This document shows, piece after piece, positions 38,373 to 46,849 of a DNA stretch of 46,886 bases. Source of the stretch: an uncultured Clostridia bacterium (GTDB lineage: Bacteria > Bacillota > Clostridia > TANB77 > CAG-508). The translations under genes and the position numbers were made by a program. The notes beneath the pieces were generated by a model. The model was not told where the DNA came from. It ran no database searches and saw only the letters and a program-made list of their open reading frames with translations. The stretch is taken from positions 1 to 46,886 of the forward strand of contig CANREW010000007.1 of NCBI GenBank assembly GCA_947629765.1, read 5' to 3'. Each line of letters opens with the position of its first letter. The stretch's first letter is position 1.

Positions 38373-38514
38373 GTCCGCCAAATCTCGTCGGAGCTTTTAT
38401 ATTTTTTGTTTTCAAGAAAATTTCGAAAGGTCAAGGAGTGATCCGTAAGCAGCAGGCTGTTCGAACATTTTCTTTCAAAAAAAATATAAAACTCCTGCGT
38501 TTGGCTAGTTTTAG
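38373..38514. repeat. long-hairpin structured element, copy 2
   Basis: Shares both ends with copy 1 but has a different interior. GCCAAA (38377), GGAG (38390) and TTTTATATTTTT pair with AAAAATATAAAA, CTCC (38492) and TTTGGC (38500). Where copy 1 has GGGG/CCCC this has GGAG/CTCC, a compensating change. The interior adds TTCGAA and AGAAAAT/ATTTTCT pairs. It sits exactly between the histidine kinase stop codon and the bceA-like promoter. Confidence 0.7.
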
Positions 38515-39535
38515 CTAATTTAATGACATATAGCTACTATTTGGAAAAATTAATCTAACTTCTGTGCCTTCATTTTGAACTGATTCTACTTCAATTCCTA
38601 TTCCTAATTTATCACATAATTTTTTGCATAAATATAGCCCTATACCAGTAGATTTTTTATTTAAGTTTCTGCCATTTGTTCCTGTAAAACCTTTATCAAA
38701 TACTCTACTTATCTCTCCTTTTTCTATTCCCATTCCATTGTCTTTAATATATAAAACTACATTTTCTTTTCCTTGCTTTGCAAAAAATTCAATCTCAGAC
38801 TGCTTGTCCATTTTTCTATACTTTATACTATTTTGAATAACTTGATTTAAAATAAATATTATCCACTTACTATCAGTATTTACATATAAATTTAAATCGT
38901 GTATATTGATAGATATCTTTTCTCCAATCAAAACCTTTTTATTCTTTTTTATACATTCGTTTACCATCTCTTCTAAGCTATTCTTTTTTATATAGTAATC
39001 TTTATCTACTGTATTGCTCCTAGCATAATACAAAGCTTGTTCAACATAGTTTTCTATCTTATCCAATTCCTCATCTATGCTTTCGGTTGCTTTTGTTTTA
39101 TTATTCTCAATAATCATTTTTCCGGTTAGCGATTGGTATTTTTATTTCGTGGATCCACATTTCTATATATTCTTTATAATCTTCCGTTAAGTATTTATAT
39201 TTATTTACATTCTCTAGCATTGATTTATCTACTTGTTCTAGTATTTCTTTTAGTATATCTCCTTCGATAAAATCAGGACTTTTTATAATCTCTGTTATTA
39301 AATATTTTTCTTCTAGTTCATTTAACAGTTTATAAATATTTGTATAATATTGTCTCTTTCTTAGATATTCAATTACAATTGATATAAAATATAGTCCTAG
39401 GATTATTATCGGAATATATATTTTTATAAAATTTCCAAAAGGATATGCTAGTAAAAATATTTCTATTGTTGCGATTCCAAATATAATTAATGAAATCTGT
39501 AATAATTTATCTTTTAAAAATAAGCTAAATTTCAT
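38515..39535 (-). CDS. BceS-type sensor histidine kinase, one +1 frame correction
   Basis: 339 residues corrected, of intramembrane-sensing type: two helices at residues 12-55 with almost no extracellular loop, short linker, H-box, ATPase domain (NQVIQNSIKYR, DNGMGIEKGE, GIGLYLCKKL). The break lies 7 residues after the phosphorylated His at CGG 39122-39124; skipping the C gives MWIHEIKIPIANGKMIIENN. Follows the response regulator by 10 nt. TAAGGAGG before ATG. Confidence 0.9.
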
Positions 39536-39545
39536 ACTTTCCTCC

Positions 39546-40214
39546 TTATTTTAGTATGTAGCCTTGTCCTCTCTTAGTCTCTAATAATTCTTTTAAGTTT
39601 AATTCTTCTAGTTTATTTCTTAATCTTGTTATATTTACTGTCAAAGTATTATCATCTATAAAACTTTCACTCTCCCATAAATAGTCCATAATTTCTTCCC
39701 TTGAGACAATTTTATTTCTATTTTCAGTTAAATACTTTAATATTTTAAGTTCATTTTTAGTTAGCTCAATTATTTTTTCTCCTTTTACAACAGTACTATC
39801 TGATAGATTGATAATAAAATCTTTTGCGTTTATTTTATCCTGCGAATTTCCAATACTACTCCTTCTAAGTAGAGAGTTAGTTTTTGCAAGCAATATTTGA
39901 ATATTAAAAGGCTTAGTGATATAGTGATCTGCACCATAATTTATACTTAGTAATTCGTCAACTTCATTATCTCTACTAGTTATTATAATAATTGGAACAT
40001 TGGACTGTTTTCTAACTTCTTTACATACATATTCTCCATCTGCTCCTGGCAAATTTATATCTAATAATACCAAATCTGGGTTTATATCTATAATATCTTG
40101 AATCGTATTATCAAATTTTTTTAAAGATTCTGTTTCATATCCGTTATGGCCAAAAAATATTTCTATTTCGTCTCTTAATTTTTCGTCATCTTCTACAATT
40201 AATATCTTTTGCAT
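39546..40214 (-). CDS. BceR-type response regulator
   Basis: 222 residues, OmpR/PhoB class: receiver with DDE (8-10), Asp in LVLLDINLPG (about 52) and Lys in ITKPF, then a winged helix (IDDNTLTVNITRLRNKL). Forms a two-component system with the kinase and most likely controls the bceAB-like operon through the CTTACA-N4-TGTAAG site. No in-frame CGG. Confidence 0.92.
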   Translation of the reverse strand: MQKILIVEDDEKLRDEIEIFFGHNGYETESLKKFDNTIQDIIDINPDLVLLDINLPGADGEYVCKEVRKQSNVPIIIITSRDNEVDELLSINYGADHYITKPFNIQILLAKTNSLLRRSSIGNSQDKINAKDFIINLSDSTVVKGEKIIELTKNELKILKYLTENRNKIVSREEIMDYLWESESFIDDNTLTVNITRLRNKLEELNLKELLETKRGQGYILK

Positions 40215-40256
40215 AATTAAATACCTCCAATTTCATTATATCATAAAAGTTAAAAA

Positions 40257-40283
40257 AATAACCTTACAAAATTGTAAGGCTAT
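40257..40283. terminator. terminator of cls containing the same BceR-type palindrome
   Basis: CCTTACA-AAAT-TGTAAGG (about 40262-40279) with T-rich and A-rich flanks forms a terminator for cls on the minus strand. Its core CTTACA-N4-TGTAAG is the same palindrome as the operator at 38328-38343 and lies upstream of the response-regulator promoter (TATAAT about 20 bp on), so it may serve both functions. Confidence 0.65.
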
Positions 40284-40293
40284 TTTTTCCTCA

Positions 40294-41799
40294 TCACATA
40301 AGTGGTGCAAATATTCTTAAAATTGCTTGCCACATACTTTTTATAATACCATATTTAGTTTCTTCAAGAGTTTCTTTGTGCGATACCTTTATTGCCTCAT
40401 TTATATCCTGCTTTATATCTTCTATTACATCTGTATCTTTCATATAAATTCCACATTCAAAGTGTAAATACAAACTCCTATAATCCATATTAATTGTACC
40501 AACAGTTGCAACTTCATCATCTGAGATAAATACTTTGCTATGCACAAATCCTGGTGTATATGTATATATTTTAACTCCGCCTTGTATCAATGTATGGAAA
40601 TATGATTGTGTTAAATCATAGACAAATTTTTTGTCTGGTATTCCTGGAACTATAATTCTAACATCTACACCTCTCCTTGCTGCTAAAATTAAACTATTTA
40701 TTACATCTGTATCAATTATTAAATATGGTGTATAAATGTAAACATATCTTTTTGCTTGGTTTATAATATTTAAATATATGTCTTCTCCTATAATTTCGTC
40801 ATCTAATGGGCTTTCTCCATAAGGTACAACAAATCCATTTTCTTTGTATTGCTCTTTAAATTCATATTTATATTTTGTGTAATCTTTATCTTCATTTCTA
40901 AAAGCATTCCATATTTCTAAAAACATTACTGTAAAATTCCAAACTGCTTCACCTTTAATCATAATGCCATTATCTTTCCAATGACCATGCGTAGTTTTTA
41001 CATTTATGTATTCATCTGAGATATTTATACCACCTGAGAAAACAGTGTGTCCATCAATAATTGTCATTTTTCTGTGGTCTCTATGATTCATAATAATACC
41101 TGAAAATGGAGAAAGTTTGTTAAATAATACGCACTTAATTCCATCTTTTTCAAGTTCTTTTGGGAAACTTGTTGGTAGCATTGCAACAGAGCCCATATCA
41201 TCATACATCACTCTAACATCAACACCTTGCTTTGCCTTTTCTTTCAAAATATCTACTATTTTTTGCCACATTTCTCCCTTGTTAATGATAAAATATTCCA
41301 TAAATATAAACTTCTGTGCCTTTTTCAATTCTTCAAGCATTACTGGAAATACATCGTCTCCTAATGGATAATATTTTACTTCATTGTTTTTAGTTATAGG
41401 AAAGCCTGCAAAATCACTTATGTATTGCAACTGTCCAAGATTTTTATCTTTAATTTCTTGTTTTATATTTTCATCCTGAACTAAATATTTTTGTCCTTCG
41501 TTTATATTTCTGTTGATGTTTTTTAATATTTTACTGTTATTTCTGTTTTTATTTAGTATGATAAACAAAAGTGTTCCTACTATTGGAAATAGCATTATTA
41601 CAATAACCCATATTAAGTCACTACTTAGTCTTTTGCTATTTTTTATAATTGCTAATACTATTAATACACTAATAATTCCATATAAAATATGAATAATTTG
41701 TATGTATTCTCCTAATTTTAGATATATAAATAAACTCAATAATATTTGTAGTAATAACCCTATTATTACAATACTTCCTCTTTTTATTGCAAGCCACAT
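40294..41799 (-). CDS. cls: cardiolipin synthase
   Basis: 501 residues: two amino-terminal membrane helices and two phospholipase-D motifs, HRDHRKMTIIDG (about 222) and HSKVFISDDE (about 403, followed by GTINMDYRS). Joins two phosphatidylglycerols into cardiolipin. Monocistronic with its own promoter. No in-frame CGG. Confidence 0.93.
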   Translation of the reverse strand: MWLAIKRGSIVIIGLLLQILLSLFIYLKLGEYIQIIHILYGIISVLIVLAIIKNSKRLSSDLIWVIVIMLFPIVGTLLFIILNKNRNNSKILKNINRNINEGQKYLVQDENIKQEIKDKNLGQLQYISDFAGFPITKNNEVKYYPLGDDVFPVMLEELKKAQKFIFMEYFIINKGEMWQKIVDILKEKAKQGVDVRVMYDDMGSVAMLPTSFPKELEKDGIKCVLFNKLSPFSGIIMNHRDHRKMTIIDGHTVFSGGINISDEYINVKTTHGHWKDNGIMIKGEAVWNFTVMFLEIWNAFRNEDKDYTKYKYEFKEQYKENGFVVPYGESPLDDEIIGEDIYLNIINQAKRYVYIYTPYLIIDTDVINSLILAARRGVDVRIIVPGIPDKKFVYDLTQSYFHTLIQGGVKIYTYTPGFVHSKVFISDDEVATVGTINMDYRSLYLHFECGIYMKDTDVIEDIKQDINEAIKVSHKETLEETKYGIIKSMWQAILRIFAPLM

Positions 41800-41864
41800 A
41801 AAATTTTCTCCTATCTATTTTATTTGATTGAAATATTAAACCTTTTTCTTGTTTTATATTGTAT

Positions 41865-41893
41865 ATTATATAATATGAACTCTTTTTTGTCTA
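41865..41893 (-). promoter_or_regulatory. promoter of cls
   Basis: Minus strand TAGACA (41888-41893), 17 bp, TATAAT (41865-41870). Confidence 0.65.
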
Positions 41894-41949
41894 TTTATTT
41901 AATAAACTTTTATGCTAATTTCTGTATTGTTTTAATATTTAATCAAATA

Positions 41950-41992
41950 ACTTAAAAACAGATAATTATAAAATATAACTATCTGTTTTCAT
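41950..41992 (-). terminator. terminator of the ECF sigma operon
   Basis: AAAACAGATAGTTATA pairs with TATAATTATCTGTTTT on the minus strand, followed by a short T-rich stretch. Confidence 0.7.
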
Positions 41993-42006
41993 ATTTTTAT
42001 ATAAAT

Positions 42007-42795
42007 CTATTTGCCTGGCTCATATAAATCTCTCCATAGAAAAGTATAATACCACTTAACAGTATGTATATCTAAATCATAATTTAATCCATATTCTTCT
42101 ATTATTTCTTTTGGTGCATAGCTATCAATATACCAATGTTTCCACTCGTCTGATGTCATTACTTTCATATCTTTATTCCATATTTCTTTTAGGTTTCCTT
42201 TTTTATCTTCTATGTAGATTTTCTTAACACTTTCATCTAATTCAAATATTTCATTTCTGCCATTTATATATCCCATTCCATTATCAATAGCTAATGCACT
42301 CCTTGTTATTTTCAGATATACTGTCTTATTTCCTGCATCGTCAACTACTTCATATTTTTCTCCATTAATAGGATGCCTCTTATATTTTTCAGAATATAAA
42401 TAAACTTCTAAACAATCTTTTCCATCATATTCATTTATAAACATATATTCAGTATTAACATCATTTACATCTATAAATAGTTCTGTATCACGAAGAATAT
42501 TAAATGCTATAATTGACATTATGAAGATACTAAGTATAATATCTATTGTCAATGTAATAGCAAAAATGATAGTAATTATTTTATTCTTTTTATATCTTTT
42601 TAAATAATCAATTTGTTCATCTTGATTTTCAACAATTTCAGTATCTATTTCTTTATTCATATTTCTTAATGCTGCATTGCACTTTTTGCAAGTTTTTAAA
42701 TGTTCTTCAACAAGCTTATTCGTTGCATCGCTTGATACTTTATCACTATAACTTGGCAATAGATCTTGAATTACATCACAATCAATCTGTTTCAT
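42007..42795 (-). CDS. membrane anti-sigma factor with zinc-finger amino end
   Basis: 262 residues: zf-HC2 domain HLKTCKKCNAAL (about residues 32-43), one membrane helix (IITIIFAITLTIDIILSIFI, about 73-92) and an extracytoplasmic domain. Start overlaps the sigma factor by 4 nt (ATGA), so the two are co-translated. Expected to bind the sigma factor until an envelope signal arrives. Confidence 0.82.
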   Translation of the reverse strand: MKQIDCDVIQDLLPSYSDKVSSDATNKLVEEHLKTCKKCNAALRNMNKEIDTEIVENQDEQIDYLKRYKKNKIITIIFAITLTIDIILSIFIMSIIAFNILRDTELFIDVNDVNTEYMFINEYDGKDCLEVYLYSEKYKRHPINGEKYEVVDDAGNKTVYLKITRSALAIDNGMGYINGRNEIFELDESVKKIYIEDKKGNLKEIWNKDMKVMTSDEWKHWYIDSYAPKEIIEEYGLNYDLDIHTVKWYYTFLWRDLYEPGK

Positions 42796-43274
42796 ATAAT
42801 CTCCTCCTTACTTAGTTTCTGCTTTCCTCTAAAGAACGTAACTCTTGCCCAGTTCTCACTTTTATGTAATATCTTTCCAATTTCTTTAAAAGTTAATTCT
42901 CCTGTAAGTCTTAAATACATTACTTCTCTAGTATTAGCATCTAAACTTTGAAGGGTTTCATATAATTTTAATTTACCGTTATTTTCTATGTACTCACTTT
43001 CTACTTGTTTTGCATCTTCAAGTTCTAATTCATGAATAGATATTGTTTTACTAAGATTATCTTTTTTTAGTCTTTTATATAAGATTTTCTTTGCTATTGA
43101 GCGTAGCCATACAGAGATTTCGCAGTCTCCTCGGAATTTATTTATCCCATCAATAGCTACAACAAAGGTTTCTTGCATAATCTCCTCAGATAAATCTCTA
43201 TTCCTTGTAATAAAAAAGATGTAATTTTTTATTAAATTAGCATATTTCTTGTAAATTTCCTCGATATCTTCCAT
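42792..43274 (-). CDS. ECF-family RNA polymerase sigma factor
   Basis: 160 residues with region 2 (FFITRNRDLSEEIMQETFV) and region 4 (TREVMYLRLTGELTFKEIG followed by the LHKSENWARV recognition helix), no other domains. Upstream GTTTCGTTACA (43315-43325; TGTAACGAAAC on the coding strand) 16 bp before TATACT may be an autoregulated ECF promoter. Confidence 0.88.
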   Translation of the reverse strand: MEDIEEIYKKYANLIKNYIFFITRNRDLSEEIMQETFVVAIDGINKFRGDCEISVWLRSIAKKILYKRLKKDNLSKTISIHELELEDAKQVESEYIENNGKLKLYETLQSLDANTREVMYLRLTGELTFKEIGKILHKSENWARVTFFRGKQKLSKEEII

Positions 43275-43343
43275 TATTTTTACCCTTCTATAAGTATAGT
43301 GTCATTTTTTATCAGTTTCGTTACAAAGAAATAAAAATTTATA

Positions 43344-44492
43344 CTACTTTTTAAATTTCCTTAATTTATCTTTACTTTTATTAATATACTCTTCTTTCAT
43401 ATTATTAAGTTTAGTTATTTCCTTTTTTGTTATAATATTGATATATGAAGTAACAATAATCTTAATCATATTTGTTATAACTTTTTTATCTTCTGTTGAT
43501 ATTTCTCCATACTTTTTAAGCATTTTTGAAATATTAGTTGATAAATTTTTAGATATATCTCCAAATGTATTTGCATCTGTTGAGTAAAATATTTCAAACA
43601 CTGTATCTACAAATATTTTTCTCTGCTCAGCTGTTGTATTCTCTAGCCAGTCAGTTAATGTTTTGTCTATATTTTCGCTTATCTCTGTGTTATGATTTAA
43701 CTTTATCAAATTATCTTTAATTACTTGCCATGAATAAATATCATGCTGAAATATTCCTTTTTCATTGCTTAATGAAATCGTTATTTTTTCTTTATGGTTT
43801 AAAATTCTTCCTATTACTGAATCTTGTGGAATATATGTTTCTATTTTATTTACAATTTTCTCATTTCCATATTTATCAATAATATTTTTACTAAATCCTG
43901 GTCCGTCATAATTATATACTTTTATAACCCTATTTTGTAACTCAGCAGGAATAGTAATTGCTGAATAAATTGCAACATTACCTCCTTTTGAATGTCCACT
44001 TATTCTAACACTTTTGTCAGGATATTTCTTAATAACTTTTTCTGCGTACTCTTTTCCTGCAATTTGGCATGGTACATTATCCATAAAAGACATATTAAAA
44101 TCTTCTTTCCAGCCATATATAGTGCTATCAGTTCCAATATATGAAATATACATTTCTTTATCTGATATGTGAATTGTAATACCACAAAACTGTTTTTCTG
44201 ATTTTTTATCATTATTGCTTACATAGTCTGTTACTTCCATATCTTTAAAGCGGTTACTTTGACCTAAATATGTAATTAACTCCTTATCACCATTGTAGCG
44301 AAATTCTTCATTAGGTATATCTTTCATTTTTTGAGAAATAGATTCAATTGTTTCATTTTTTCTCATATCAATTCTATCAAATAACAAATATGAAAACCTT
44401 GCTAAAATCATACTGTCAACTTCATTGAATTTAAATTTCGAGCTTATTGGGATATCCCCTCTCCATAATAAATAATCATTTATATTAGACAT
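43344..44492 (-). CDS. alpha/beta-hydrolase-like protein (DUF2974-type)
   Basis: 382 residues. The nucleophile-elbow motif ISGHSKGGNVAIY (about residues 165-177) and YNDGP-like VYNYDGPGFS match the DUF2974/Mbeg1-like group of lipase-fold proteins. The last 100 residues are helical and Lys-rich. No signal peptide. Substrate unknown. It follows the TtcA-like gene by 15 nt; GGAGG before ATG. Confidence 0.78.
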   Translation of the reverse strand: MSNINDYLLWRGDIPISSKFKFNEVDSMILARFSYLLFDRIDMRKNETIESISQKMKDIPNEEFRYNGDKELITYLGQSNRFKDMEVTDYVSNNDKKSEKQFCGITIHISDKEMYISYIGTDSTIYGWKEDFNMSFMDNVPCQIAGKEYAEKVIKKYPDKSVRISGHSKGGNVAIYSAITIPAELQNRVIKVYNYDGPGFSKNIIDKYGNEKIVNKIETYIPQDSVIGRILNHKEKITISLSNEKGIFQHDIYSWQVIKDNLIKLNHNTEISENIDKTLTDWLENTTAEQRKIFVDTVFEIFYSTDANTFGDISKNLSTNISKMLKKYGEISTEDKKVITNMIKIIVTSYINIITKKEITKLNNMKEEYINKSKDKLRKFKK

Positions 44493-44507
44493 ATTTAACC
44501 TCCATCT

Positions 44508-45371
44508 CTATTTTAAGCCTTTCTGCTTGTACTTTTCAAGTAATTCGTCATAATCGTCTAAAAAGCTATGACTTGTTCCATCTCTTTGACTTCTATATGA
44601 AATAACTGTATCTAAATTTACATTTTGGGCACTTCTAAAAATATTCATATCAACCCTATCATATACTTGTCTTAACTTTTCTATCAGTTTCTTTACTTCT
44701 TCTCTTTTTGAGCCATTTTCATCATCCATTTTGTATTTTTCAGTAACTTTGCAAGCACATTGAATAAAGTCTAAATTATTCTTTTCTTTCCATGCTATAA
44801 TACTTGACTCTTTAACATAGTATAATGGTCTAATTAGCTCCATACCTGGATGTGATGTACTTAAAACTTTTGGCATCATTGTTTGCATTTGGGCTCCATA
44901 AAGCATTCCCATTAGTATTGTTTCTATAACATCATCAAAATGGTGTCCAAGTGCAATTTTGTTACATCCAAGTTCTTTTGCCTTTTCATATAAATATCCT
45001 CTTCTCATTCTTGCACATACATAACAAGGATGATATTCTATTCTTTCTACTGCATTAAAAATTTCTGTTTTAAATAAAGTTAATGGTATATTTAAAAGCT
45101 TACTATTTTCTATAACTTTTTGTCTATTAATTTCATTATATCCAGGATCCATAGATATAAATTCTAAATCAAAATTGATTTTCCCGTGCCTTTTTAATTC
45201 TTGCATACATTTTGCAAGTAGCATTGAATCTTTTCCACCTGAGATGCATACTGCAATTTTATCTCCATCTCGTATCATATCATACTCATTGATGCCTTGT
45301 ATAAACTTATTCCATATTTTCTTCTTATAGCTTGTTATAATGCTTCTTTCTATTTCTTTATATCTCTCCAA
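44508..45371 (-). CDS. TtcA-like PP-loop ATPase (tRNA 2-thiolation family)
   Basis: I start at TTG 45371 because AAGGGG lies 7 nt upstream; the longer ATG frame at 45395 lacks a ribosome site. 287 residues with PP-loop CISGGKDSMLL (about 43-53), CYVC pair and GHHFDDVIET, as in TtcA/CTU proteins that thiolate tRNA, using a Cys-bound iron-sulfur cluster. In E. coli TtcA targets cytidine 32 in a few tRNAs including Arg species; the target here is unknown, and other PP-loop roles remain possible. Confidence 0.8.
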   Translation of the reverse strand: MERYKEIERSIITSYKKKIWNKFIQGINEYDMIRDGDKIAVCISGGKDSMLLAKCMQELKRHGKINFDLEFISMDPGYNEINRQKVIENSKLLNIPLTLFKTEIFNAVERIEYHPCYVCARMRRGYLYEKAKELGCNKIALGHHFDDVIETILMGMLYGAQMQTMMPKVLSTSHPGMELIRPLYYVKESSIIAWKEKNNLDFIQCACKVTEKYKMDDENGSKREEVKKLIEKLRQVYDRVDMNIFRSAQNVNLDTVISYRSQRDGTSHSFLDDYDELLEKYKQKGLK

Positions 45372-45400
45372 TTTAATTCCCCTTACATAAATCAAATTAA

Positions 45401-45447
45401 AAATAGATAGAAAGTTTTGACAAAATTCAAAACTTCTATCTATTTTA
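45401..45447 (-). terminator. hairpin with T-run at the 5' end of the ttcA-like transcript
   Basis: AAATAGATAGAAGTTTTG pairs with CAAAACTTTCTATCTATTT and is followed by TTTTTAATTT on the minus strand. It can terminate the upstream FGE-like gene, but it also begins at the predicted start of the ttcA-like transcript, so it would form at once in that RNA. Confidence 0.7.
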
Positions 45448-45472
45448 TATAATATTATATTTTTGTTGTCAA
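45444..45472 (-). promoter_or_regulatory. promoter of the ttcA-like operon
   Basis: Minus strand TTGACA (45467-45472), 17 bp, TATAAA (45444-45449), partly overlapping the hairpin at 45401-45447. Confidence 0.6.
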
Positions 45473-45504
45473 GAATTATTTTTTAGGCAAAATATGATAT
45501 TAGG

Positions 45505-46849
45505 TTATTGTATATAAAGCACAACACGGAAGCCAACAATGAAAGAGTAAAGCTTCAAATTATTGTATCCGTTCAGTATGTGCAACAGAGTCTGTCAAAC
45601 CACTTTCACCGTAGCTACCGCCAACCGTAACAAAGTACAAATCATAAGGGGTTAAAAGATGACTAGTCGTCCACTCCCACATATTTCCAGCCATGTCATA
45701 TATATTATATTTTTTGAAATCATCACTTGAACCTGTTGCTAATTCAGTATATTCACATGTGGTTTCACTTTGATTACTATGCTGTACGTCATCAGTCGTA
45801 TAATTTTTTGCAATGTCAAATTGCTCATTATTACTCACATGCCTTGTCCAAAGTGTTCCAGGTTTCGTTATAAATGTTTTGTTATTAAGGTAATTTCCAT
45901 AGTTTGTTGAATCTATACTAGTATCTGTTCCAACTTTAAATATGTTGCTACAAATATGATTCCACGCTTGTGAATCTACTAAATAGCTTCCTACACTGTT
46001 ACTACCTTTATACATATTCTCTGCTACCATTTTAGCATTTGGTTGTGTTATATAATTCCATGCTTGCATTCCTTGCTTACTTACTGGCTTAAGATTTTTT
46101 ATACTATTTGTATCTGTTACACTTCCTCTTGCATGATTTTCATCACCTTCCCATTTTACATTAAAGGTTTCATTTTGTGTGTTTATATAGTTATTACCAT
46201 CTTTTATATTTTCATTTTTAAAATAGAAACTAGCATCTTCTGGAATACCTGCTTCATATCTTGCTATATAAAACCCTCCATAATTTCCTATACTAGTTTT
46301 TCCAATTGCAATTTGATCTTTTTCCCACGTCTCTGTTGGAAGCTTATTTTCGTCTTTGTATACTTCATCTAATTTTGTCTTATCTTCATCTGTATAATTA
46401 TCTCCCCATCCTTGTTTATCTATCCCACTAAAAGACTCATCTATTACATCATCTTTTGCATCATTATACTGTTCCGTTGTGCATGGTATCCAGACAAATT
46501 CGTTGCCATCTGCATCTTGTATTACTAGTCCATCTTTTATATATTGCTCTGATGATTTTGTTGATACTTTAAATCCTGCTGGTACTGTTGCATGTCTTCC
46601 TTGTGCATCTTTATAATTATCTTTTTCTGTATTTGCAACTATTTCTCCTGCCTTTACTATACTATCTTTTCCTACTCCTAAATTATCAGTTATTCCTACT
46701 AACTCATCTATTTTATCTGCCTCATCTCTTGCTGCATCTGTATAATTTTCTACTGCCTTTGTTGCAAATCCTATTAAGTCTGTTCCTATTACATTATTTA
46801 TTGTTACTACTGTTAATATGATTAAGATTATTATTGTTATAATATTCTG
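45505..46849 (-). CDS. formylglycine-generating-enzyme-like surface protein, 5'-incomplete, one +1 frame correction
   Basis: About 448 codons are open from near the window end. The amino end ITIIILIILTVVTINNV resembles the prepilin-type helix found before such domains in gut Clostridia; upstream of it the frame is closed by stops in the last 38 bases, which look like a damaged contig end. The body is FGE-sulfatase-like (GNEFVWIPCT, GGFYIARYEAG, NIYDMAGNMWEWT, VGGSYGESG). Plain translation stops at HTERIQ; skipping the C at 45569-45571 gives HTEGYNNLKLYSFIVGFRVV, the invariant GFRVVLY ending of the family, and a stop at 45505. Catalytic function is doubtful without the copper-site cysteines being checked. 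Confidence 0.78.

Noticed and set aside
592..45571. Explanation of the 28 single-C insertions as sequencing or assembly errors
   Set aside because: Errors before GG would fall in all codon phases and on both strands relative to genes. All 28 are before in-frame Gly codons on the coding strand, and many nearby out-of-frame CGG sites are unaffected.
3366..45571. Explanation of the broken genes as pseudogenes
   Set aside because: Decay would give stops, deletions and shifts of all kinds. dxs, truA and spoIIIAA show only this one change and otherwise intact motifs, and fifteen decayed genes in 47 kb with an otherwise dense gene layout is implausible.
592..45571. CGG simply reassigned as a triplet (for example to Trp, Gln or Gly)
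   Set aside because: Reading CGG as any single triplet leaves the downstream frame wrong; only removal of one base restores the proteins.
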